NCBI GenBank assembly: GCA_050874665.1
Contig: JBNMLC010000011.1
Coordinates: 38,809-102,808, forward strand
Length of the DNA: 64,000 bases
Origin: RUG11237 sp050874665
GTDB taxonomy: Bacteria > Bacillota > Clostridia > Lachnospirales > Lachnospiraceae
Reading direction: 5' to 3'
In this document: positions 44,778 to 51,380 of the stretch, in pieces
How positions within the stretch are numbered: position 1 is the stretch's first letter
How the letters are laid out: each line of letters begins with the position of its first letter
Notes under the pieces: generated by a model
Databases searched by the model: none
What the model was told of the DNA's origin: nothing
The model's input: the letters and a program-made list of their open reading frames with translations, nothing else
Position numbers and translations under genes: made by a program

Positions 44778-46031
44778 TTACACCGTAGTATTCACCCCAT
44801 TAACCGCCGCATGTTCATCTTCCTCCATAGGAATCACAAGGCATTTTTTGCCATTGATTATCTCAGAGTGAATTTGTCCTACCTTTTCCGGTTTTACACG
44901 CAAAATAACATCATAAGTTTTAGTAGCTGGTACATCATCATCACTGTCTCCCACAGGAACGGAACGGGTTTCTTCTAACTGTTGTTTTAAGTTTTCTACC
45001 TGATGAACCAGTTCTAATTTTTCCTTTCGTTTCGCATTGACTTCTAACAGTTTAGGATCTACTAAATGTTCTGCCAAAGGTACTTCTTCTCCAAATACAT
45101 TTTCATAAGTCTTTTCAATGACCTGAGCTTTGTCATCAGGAACACCACTGTCAGATAACACAGAGGAAATGGTGCTTGGAGTCACAGGAACAGGTTCCGG
45201 TTCGGCAGCTTCCTCGTCAGTGAAAGGAATCAGGTCATTTAAGTTGTCCTGAATATCTAAAAAGAGTGCTTCAGATTCTTCGTCATCCTCTCCAATAACA
45301 TCTTTTACGATGCTTTGGAACGTTAATTTTTGTTCTGTAGCTGTGAATTTGGAATTGCAGCCTAAACCGGATTCAACAAATTCATTGTGTGGCGCTTTCG
45401 CATCTTTGGTATAGAACATGCAGGAATGTATGTCGGCACTGCGTTCAGAGAAAGCAGGGAAGACAAAACCGGTATCAGGGGCACCTACAACCCAGTCACG
45501 AATACGTGGTCCAATTCGGTTTTCTTCTTCACGATAGCCGAGTCCCGGTTTGGAAAGAGCAACCGGACAGATAGCACAGAGCAGGTATTCATAAACTTCT
45601 TCGGATTCATCTATTTTATTGTTATCGGAGGTTTTTGTCATAACATCATAAGCATCATGAAATACTAAAATCAAATAATTTCCGGCATAGCTGTAATTGT
45701 CAATAAGGAGGTCAAAAAAGGCATTCATCAGTTCTTCGTTCTTTAGTGCAGAGGCTCTTAATCCCATAAGAAATTGTTGCTTTCCGCCGCTTCCTTCTTC
45801 TTCTAATGGAAATTCTAAATTTAAAATATTATTTCCTACAGTACCTGACAGCACTTTTTTGGCAATTTCCAAGTATTTATAAAATTCTTCTTCTTCAAGA
45901 TTTAAAAAGGTTTCTCCAAAGCTGGTGATTTTATTGCGGTCTGCGTCTACATAGCAGCCACAAAGCCTTGTGAAAGTACAGGCATCCTTTTTAAAACGTC
46001 TTTTCAATTCCAGAATATCTTTTTTATTCAT
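44778..46031 (-). CDS. DUF4317 family protein
   Basis: 417 residues, mostly helical and acidic, of the DUF4317 family seen widely in Lachnospiraceae and related clostridia. Recognised segments are MNKKDILELKRRFKKDACTF, GCYVDADRNKITSF and FMFYTKDAKAPHNEFVESGLGC. There is no signal peptide or membrane helix, so it is cytoplasmic. A predicted coiled coil lies near residues 320-360. Function unknown. Own promoter lies at 46084-46113. Confidence 0.85.
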   Translation of the reverse strand: MNKKDILELKRRFKKDACTFTRLCGCYVDADRNKITSFGETFLNLEEEEFYKYLEIAKKVLSGTVGNNILNLEFPLEEEGSGGKQQFLMGLRASALKNEELMNAFFDLLIDNYSYAGNYLILVFHDAYDVMTKTSDNNKIDESEEVYEYLLCAICPVALSKPGLGYREEENRIGPRIRDWVVGAPDTGFVFPAFSERSADIHSCMFYTKDAKAPHNEFVESGLGCNSKFTATEQKLTFQSIVKDVIGEDDEESEALFLDIQDNLNDLIPFTDEEAAEPEPVPVTPSTISSVLSDSGVPDDKAQVIEKTYENVFGEEVPLAEHLVDPKLLEVNAKRKEKLELVHQVENLKQQLEETRSVPVGDSDDDVPATKTYDVILRVKPEKVGQIHSEIINGKKCLVIPMEEDEHAAVNGVNTTV

Positions 46032-46083
46032 AGTATATGTACGACCTTTCTTAGAATAATGTATGTGCCGTAGACACTTTACT

Positions 46084-46113
46084 ATTATAGTACAGAAAGA
46101 ATGTTCGGTGCAA
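46084..46113 (-). promoter_or_regulatory. Promoter of the DUF4317 gene
   Basis: On the minus strand TTGCAC (46108-46113) and TATAAT (46084-46089) are 18 nt apart. Confidence 0.6.
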
Positions 46114-46172
46114 GAAAATTGTAGAATGTTTTGAAGGATTCAACAGTTTATAGTGCCGGGTTACGATCTATG

Positions 46173-46222
46173 TTGACAGAGAATACGGAATGAACTATAA
46201 TATGAACAAATGAACAATCATT
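46173..46222 (+). promoter_or_regulatory. Strong promoter with possible operator before the methyltransferase-like gene
   Basis: TTGACA (46173-46178), 17 nt, TATAAT (46196-46201). Just downstream, ATGAACAATCATTCAT (46209-46224) is a partial dyad (ATGA/TCAT) at the position of a roadblock operator. Confidence 0.65.
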
Positions 46223-46249
46223 CATATGAAAGGGAAAGGATGGGATTAT

Positions 46250-46837
46250 ATGATGGATAAATATCAAATAGCAGCTTTGAGTGTTTTGGCAGTTTATTAC
46301 ATAGCGTATCTTGTTAAGTTATTAAGTCAGAGAAAAAAGGGAATACAGACTTCGCAGTTAGGGAAGGGGAAGAAAGATACAAGGACTATGATAATTGAAA
46401 AAGCATTGTCTGTGGTGTCTGTTGCTACAGTTATTGGTGAGGTAGTGAGTGTAATATTTAATGATAGCTTTCATCAGAATAGTGTTGTGAAATGGTCAGG
46501 AATTTTGATGGCTACCTGCGGTACTTGCATTTTCATTCTGGCAATGCTGACAATGCAGGACAGTTGGCGTGCAGGCATACCATCGAAGGATAGAACCAGA
46601 CTGGTTACCTCGGGAATATACAAAATCAGCAGAAATCCTGCTTTTTTAGGATTTGATTTCGTGTATATTGGAATTGGGATATCATTTTTCAATCCCGTAC
46701 TTACTTTTATTAGCGTTTTGGGAATCGTAATGATGCATCTTCAGATTATAGAAGAGGAAGCATTTTTACTGAAGTCTTTTGGGGAAGAGTATCAAGTATA
46801 TAAACAAAGTGTCAGACGATATTTGGGGCGGAAATAA
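46250..46837 (+). CDS. Isoprenylcysteine methyltransferase-like membrane protein
   Basis: 195 residues with about five membrane helices and the ICMT/PEMT-type C-terminus: LVTSGIYKISRNPAFLGFDF and later EEAFLLKSFGEEYQVYK, which in this family bind S-adenosylmethionine and a membrane substrate. In bacteria such proteins methylate lipids or unknown acceptors. ATG at 46250 is preferred because AAAGGA lies upstream and an ATG at 46226 lacks a binding site. Single-gene unit. Confidence 0.78.
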   Translation: MMDKYQIAALSVLAVYYIAYLVKLLSQRKKGIQTSQLGKGKKDTRTMIIEKALSVVSVATVIGEVVSVIFNDSFHQNSVVKWSGILMATCGTCIFILAMLTMQDSWRAGIPSKDRTRLVTSGIYKISRNPAFLGFDFVYIGIGISFFNPVLTFISVLGIVMMHLQIIEEEAFLLKSFGEEYQVYKQSVRRYLGRK

Positions 46838-46861
46838 TATAAAAGTGCATAAATAAAATTC

Positions 46862-46890
46862 TTGAGATTCAAGAAAAATTTTTGTATAAT
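46862..46890 (+). promoter_or_regulatory. Promoter of the CreR-like guide RNA
   Basis: TTGAGA (46862-46867), 17 nt, TATAAT (46885-46890). The expected start lies about 6 nt before the first degenerate CRISPR repeat at 46903. No coding frame follows, so the promoter most likely drives a small RNA. Confidence 0.7.
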
Positions 46891-46902
46891 AGCAAGGAAT
46901 AT

Positions 46903-46983
46903 GATAAATGAGAACGCTGGGCGTATTTGAATAATCATAAATAAGATTTCTTCAAATAAAGATAAATAGTAACACAAGGTGTA
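46903..46983 (+). ncRNA. CreR/CreA-like minimal CRISPR RNA: psi-repeat 1, 28-nt pseudo-spacer, psi-repeat 2
   Basis: 46903-46932 is 30 nt long and matches the array repeat at 21 of 30 positions without gaps, including the last ten bases GTATTTGAAT that form the 5' handle of mature crRNA. A 28-nt spacer-like segment follows (46933-46960). 46961-46983 then matches the first 23 positions of the repeat at 17 of 23 (starts GATAAATAG). This repeat-spacer-repeat layout with degenerate repeats, its own promoter and a place beside cas6 is that of CreA or CreR guide RNAs processed by Cas6. The handle ends in T like the older repeats of the array. Positions 1-14 of the pseudo-spacer match 47017-47030 except at position 6. 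Confidence 0.75.
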
Positions 46984-47013
46984 GAAATTATTTTTATACC
47001 TTGCAAAATATAA

Positions 47014-47077
47014 TCAAATCAAAAATAAGAATTATGTATAAAAAGTGCTTGCAATTATTTGCAATTTGTTGTATAGT
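47014..47077 (+). promoter_or_regulatory. cas operon promoter with predicted Cascade target
   Basis: TTGCAA (47049-47054), 17 nt, TATAGT (47072-47077) is the best promoter upstream of cas6. Directly before it, TCA (47014-47016) is followed by AATCAAAAATAAGA (47017-47030), which matches the first 14 bases of the pseudo-spacer except position 6. Over 28 positions 21 match. The predicted bound stretch ends 5 nt before the -35 element, so a bound Cascade would hinder RNA polymerase without a full match that would trigger Cas3. Confidence 0.65.
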
Positions 47078-47168
47078 ACATATATCGACCATTGTAATGA
47101 AAGGTTAATGTAATTATTGAAATACTTTGTGAATTGGAAAGGGTATTGAAAAGAAAAGAGGTGAAAGC

Positions 47169-47867
47169 ATGGAAATAAGAGTTTATAGTGTGAGAATTAG
47201 AATTTATATTATCAGAGATATTCCGGTGGAAAAAATACGCGCAGCGGTGACTGAATTCTTAGACAGCGGACTGGTGGTTAATCCCCAGTTGGCTGCGCTG
47301 CATAGTCAGAACAAATATAAGTATTACGTATATGACAGCCTTTATCCTATAGAAAAAGACAAAATATATAAAAAGGATCATATTTATACATTGACAATAC
47401 GCACTCTGGATACTACTCTTGCAAAATATTTTTCCGAATATGTGGTGAATACTTATACAGATAAGATAAAGGGACTTACTGCACAAGTAAGAATAATTCC
47501 GAAAAAGCATATTGATGTATTGTATACACTCACACCTGCAATTTTAAAATGTGATTCAGGTTATTGGAAAGATGAGATGACGGTGGAGCAGTATGAAGAA
47601 AGACTGAAAGTCAATTTGATTAAAAAGTGGAATGAATTTCAAGGTGAAAAAATAGAAGAAAACTTTGAATTATTTACCGGTGTTGAATTTTTAAGCAAAT
47701 GTCCTATCGCTTCTGAATATAAAGGAATTAAGCTATTGGGAGATAAGATTCGGATTCATGTGGCAGATAATGAAAAGGCTCAGAAATTGGCATACATGGC
47801 ATTGGGAACAGGTGTGTTAGAAATGAACTCACGGGGATACGGCTTCGTTAATTATCGTTGGTTATAA
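47169..47867 (+). CDS. cas6: CRISPR RNA endonuclease Cas6 (type I-B)
   Basis: 232 residues with two ferredoxin-like folds and the C-terminal glycine-rich loop GTGVLEMNSRGYGFVNYR of Cas6. It cuts pre-crRNA in each repeat and leaves the 8-nt handle ATTTGAAA or ATTTGAAT. It could also process the guide-like RNA at 46903. First gene of an eight-gene operon, with AGAGGTGAAAGC before the ATG. The 5' leader of about 85 nt contains two tiny frames (ATG AAA GGT TAA at 47097, ATG TAA at 47108). Confidence 0.93.
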   Translation: MEIRVYSVRIRIYIIRDIPVEKIRAAVTEFLDSGLVVNPQLAALHSQNKYKYYVYDSLYPIEKDKIYKKDHIYTLTIRTLDTTLAKYFSEYVVNTYTDKIKGLTAQVRIIPKKHIDVLYTLTPAILKCDSGYWKDEMTVEQYEERLKVNLIKKWNEFQGEKIEENFELFTGVEFLSKCPIASEYKGIKLLGDKIRIHVADNEKAQKLAYMALGTGVLEMNSRGYGFVNYRWL

Positions 47868-47879
47868 GGGGGTGAAGAA

Positions 47880-49634
47880 ATGATAAGTGAATGTCTTGAG
47901 GTTTTCAAAAACAGGCTGGAAGCAGAAGGGGAAGAATTAATTTTAAACGACTATATTCCTGCAGATGGCACTTATGTGCTGATAGATAAAGAATATAAGA
48001 TAAAGTCTACAGCAGAAATCAAAATGGATAAAAAAACTGGAAAACTGAATAAAGATGCAACTTATTATAAGGAAATTTGCTATTACGATTATCATAGCAA
48101 GCTGATTTCCATGAATAAGCCGCAGGATCCTGCAAAGATTATACATTCTAATAATTATAATTCCTTTTGGATAAAAAAGGAAAGCCTTTTAAATGGAAAG
48201 CTGACAGAAGAAGTTATTGATAAATATTATGAAATTCTAGAAGAACCCATCAGAAAATATAAAAAAGGAAAAGCATTAGAGTTATATCAGTCTGTGGAAG
48301 AAATGATAGGTGAGGTCAATAGAGAAGCTTTGGAAAAAAATAAGGCATGGATTAAAGAGCATATTTTTACCATTGACAAAATCATAGAAGTGGATTTGGA
48401 AAAGAAAGATTATCTTAAAATTTTCTTTGAAGCAGATGCTTCTGAATACGAAAGAGAAGGAAAACGATATTTTATTCCAAATATATATAATAACAATAAT
48501 TATAATATCAAAGTTGAAAATAAAGTGCTGGGGTTACCGGATAATAATCAGGGAATGAATTCGAAAAAGCCCTTTTTGTCAATAAAAACAAGAAAAACAG
48601 CAACGCCATATTTATTAGATCAGGAACAAGTAATGCTCCAAAAGCAGTTTTTTGATTATTTAATGAACTTTGTAAGTGCAGGAAAATATAATGTATATGT
48701 AGACTTAGAAAGAAATGAATTTCAATCTTGTAGAAATGATGAATTTCCTATGGGAAGTATTTGTGGTTTCTTTTTGAGGATTTATAAGGGAAAAAATGAA
48801 GCGGAAATTCATTACCAGGATGTAGTACCGTTTTATCAGAACGAGTTAGATGATGAAATGGAATATATTAATTATTTAGGGATTAGTAACAAAAAACATC
48901 CGGAGTATGAGGAAGATTATCGTACATATGACAAGTTATCTGAATTAGAAAGACTGGTAGATGAAATTTTCTTTTCTAAAATGTTAAAAAACAATTACTT
49001 TACAGAAGCAGAAAAATTGAGTATTACAGACGAAAGATTAAAAAGAAATTTGTTGCTGCACAGGATGGAATTGCATTCATGGTTTCGTCTGAAAAACACA
49101 GCGGGAGTCAGAAAAACAATAGACAAAGCATCGTTGGATAGTATTAAGGCTTCTATTCTTAGTGGGTATGAAGGAAAGGCAGTAAGACAGATTAATTTAA
49201 GATTATCTTTATTACAGTATTTAGAAAAAGGAGGAGAGTATATGGCAGACTTTTCAGTGAACTTGCGGGAAAATTTAAAACAAAAATTGGCATCAGAAGA
49301 ATCTTTAGGGTTAGAAAATGATACGGAATATTATTATGCGGTAGGACAATTGGCAAAGTATTATATTTTTTTAAATCGAGGTTCTAAAAAGAATGAATCC
49401 TTAATCAATCCGATTTTAAATGCAAGGAGCAGTCAGTCAATTAAGGACAAGTTGCTTCAATATTATAAAAAATACAATTATGATATTTTGTTAGGGGCAA
49501 AAAGAGCAGATGCTTTATATAAAATGATACTAGGCTATGAACCGGAAGGAAAAATAAAACAGGATATGATTTGTATGGGGTTTGTGGATAATAATCTGGT
49601 ATTAGAAAAAAGGGAGGAGAAAGAATATGAATAA
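47880..49634 (+). CDS. cas8b: Cas8b large subunit of the type I-B Cascade
   Basis: 584 residues. No strong short motif is visible, but size, position between cas6 and cas7 and Lys-rich composition fit the Cas8b/TM1802-like large subunit, which recognises the PAM and recruits Cas3. In some type I-B systems an internal start inside cas8b makes the small subunit Cas11; no separate small-subunit gene is present here, so that is likely. The gene begins 12 nt after cas6 and overlaps the start of cas7 by 8 nt. Confidence 0.85.
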   Translation: MISECLEVFKNRLEAEGEELILNDYIPADGTYVLIDKEYKIKSTAEIKMDKKTGKLNKDATYYKEICYYDYHSKLISMNKPQDPAKIIHSNNYNSFWIKKESLLNGKLTEEVIDKYYEILEEPIRKYKKGKALELYQSVEEMIGEVNREALEKNKAWIKEHIFTIDKIIEVDLEKKDYLKIFFEADASEYEREGKRYFIPNIYNNNNYNIKVENKVLGLPDNNQGMNSKKPFLSIKTRKTATPYLLDQEQVMLQKQFFDYLMNFVSAGKYNVYVDLERNEFQSCRNDEFPMGSICGFFLRIYKGKNEAEIHYQDVVPFYQNELDDEMEYINYLGISNKKHPEYEEDYRTYDKLSELERLVDEIFFSKMLKNNYFTEAEKLSITDERLKRNLLLHRMELHSWFRLKNTAGVRKTIDKASLDSIKASILSGYEGKAVRQINLRLSLLQYLEKGGEYMADFSVNLRENLKQKLASEESLGLENDTEYYYAVGQLAKYYIFLNRGSKKNESLINPILNARSSQSIKDKLLQYYKKYNYDILLGAKRADALYKMILGYEPEGKIKQDMICMGFVDNNLVLEKREEKEYE

Positions 49635-50562
49635 AAGAGTATATGGGGTAATTGGAATATCATCTATTATGGCAAACTGGAATGCGGATTTTTCAGGATA
49701 CCCAAAGACAATTTCAGATGGAAGAACCTTTGGAAGTGATAAAGCATTGAAATATCCAATGAAAAAAATGTGGGAAAACGAAGGAAAGAAGGTATTGTAT
49801 ATTAAATCCATGCATTTTGGAAAGAATAATGAGGGACTTGTACCAAATTCATTGTCAGAAAGATATACGCTGCTGTTTGGAGAGCAGGATAAAAAAGAAG
49901 AAAAAGATACGAAGAAAGTCTTAGCAAATCTAATGACTGCTGTAGATGTGAAAAACTTTGGTGCTACTTTTGCTGAAAAGGGAAATAATATTGCAATTAC
50001 TGGTGCTGTACAGATTGGACAGGGATTTAACGAATATGCAGGGACGGAAGCACAGGTGCAGCAGATACTTTCTCCATTTAGAGATGGAACGAAGGATTCT
50101 GATAAAGATGGTGAAGCAAGAAATTCTACGCTTGGAAGTAAAATTGTTAGTGATGAAGCGCATTATTTTTACCCGTTTGCAATTAATCCAATGGCATATA
50201 AAGAGTTGATTGCTCTTGGTGTTACTGAGGGATATACCCAGAAAGATTATGAGAACTTTAAACGTACTTCTATGGTATGTGCAACTTCTTATGCCACCAA
50301 TGCAAAGGAAGGCTGTGAAAATGAGTTTGCATTATTCGTAGAAACAGCACCGGATACATATCTTCCAAACTTAACTTCTTATATTACTTTTGAAAAGGGA
50401 GAAGATAAGAATATTATTTCCCTTTCCTGTGGTAATTTAATAAATGAGTTAAGTAGTCAGATATTGTCTGTGGAAATATATTATAATCCGGATACTACAG
50501 AATTAAAGCAAAATATTGAAAGTGCAAAAACCTTTCATATTGTGACGCAAAAAGAGGTGTAG
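49627..50562 (+). CDS. cas7: Cas7 backbone subunit (type I-B)
   Basis: 311 residues with RRM-like core segments RVYGVIGISSIMANWNADFS, SDKALKYPMKKMW and FGATFAEKGNNIAITGAVQIG, followed by a flexible charged loop (DGTKDSDKDGEARN). Cas7 forms the backbone that binds the spacer part of crRNA, displacing every sixth nucleotide. Start overlaps the end of cas8b. The next gene, cas5, follows after 3 nt. Confidence 0.92.
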   Translation: MNKRVYGVIGISSIMANWNADFSGYPKTISDGRTFGSDKALKYPMKKMWENEGKKVLYIKSMHFGKNNEGLVPNSLSERYTLLFGEQDKKEEKDTKKVLANLMTAVDVKNFGATFAEKGNNIAITGAVQIGQGFNEYAGTEAQVQQILSPFRDGTKDSDKDGEARNSTLGSKIVSDEAHYFYPFAINPMAYKELIALGVTEGYTQKDYENFKRTSMVCATSYATNAKEGCENEFALFVETAPDTYLPNLTSYITFEKGEDKNIISLSCGNLINELSSQILSVEIYYNPDTTELKQNIESAKTFHIVTQKEV

Positions 50563-50565
50563 CCT

Positions 50566-51321
50566 ATGAAAGCATTATGCTTTACATTAAAAGGAAAAAC
50601 AGCTTTTTTCAAAAAGCCAGAGGTAAATTCCTGTTTTTATTTTACCTACGGAAATATTCATAAAGCAGCCCTGCTTGGAATGTTCGGAGCAATTTTGGGT
50701 TATGGAGGTTATACAAAACAGTATGAAGAAACTGGAAAGAAAAAGGCACTGGAAAAGGGATATCCTGAATTTTACGAAAAGTTGTCCCACTTGAAGTTGT
50801 CAATAACACCAAATGCAGAGCGGGGATTCATTGAAAAAAAAGTGCAGTATTTTAATAATTCAGTAGGATATGCTTCCAAAGAACAAGGAGGTAACCTGAT
50901 TGTAAAAGAACAGTGGTTAGAAAATCCCTCTTGGGATATTGGGGTGTTATTAGATTGTGAAGAAGCAGAAAAACTGGCAGAGAGTGTACTAAACAGCAAA
51001 TGTGTTTATGTTCCATATTTAGGGAAGAACGACCATTTTGCAGATATTGTAAATGCACATGTGGAAGAAGTGAAGGTACAAAAGAGTGGAGAGGGCAAGA
51101 TATACAGCTTATTTATAAAAGAAAACGCTGAAATAATTTTGAGACAGAGCTTACGTGGAAAAACAGGAATGACTTATAAGTATCAGGAAAACCTTCCGTA
51201 CGGTTTAGATGAATGGACAAATCAATATATATTGAAAAGTTTTGTTTATACAGATGCGGACATTCAATGGGAAGAACAGCAGGTGTATATTGTGGGAGAA
51301 AAGGCAAAAATGTTTTTTTAG
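50566..51321 (+). CDS. cas5: Cas5 subunit (type I-B)
   Basis: 251 residues, start MKALCFTLKGKTAFFKKPEV, then YFTYGNIHKAALLGMFGAIL with the RAMP fold of Cas5. It caps the crRNA 5' handle. Followed by a hairpin with a five-T run (51334-51361) before cas3, which is an unusual break in the operon. Confidence 0.9.
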   Translation: MKALCFTLKGKTAFFKKPEVNSCFYFTYGNIHKAALLGMFGAILGYGGYTKQYEETGKKKALEKGYPEFYEKLSHLKLSITPNAERGFIEKKVQYFNNSVGYASKEQGGNLIVKEQWLENPSWDIGVLLDCEEAEKLAESVLNSKCVYVPYLGKNDHFADIVNAHVEEVKVQKSGEGKIYSLFIKENAEIILRQSLRGKTGMTYKYQENLPYGLDEWTNQYILKSFVYTDADIQWEEQQVYIVGEKAKMFF

Positions 51322-51333
51322 GAAACATGCAAG

Positions 51334-51361
51334 AGAGTCGGAAATTACTCCGGCTCTTTTT
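51334..51361 (+). terminator. Intrinsic terminator between cas5 and cas3
   Basis: AGAGTCGGA (51334-51342) pairs with TCCGGCTCT (51349-51357; one GU pair) around the loop AATTAC, followed by five T (51357-51361). The terminator stands between the Cascade genes and the cas3-cas4-cas1-cas2 half, 20 nt before the cas3 start. It would reduce expression of nuclease and adaptation genes relative to Cascade. Confidence 0.75.
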
Positions 51362-51380
51362 GGCTAAAAGAGGAAATGAT

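Noticed and set aside
46976..47003. Terminator for the guide RNA (CAAGGT/ACCTTG stem)
   Set aside because: The stem is present but no T-run follows on the plus strand, so it is not called as a terminator; it may be part of the second degenerate repeat.
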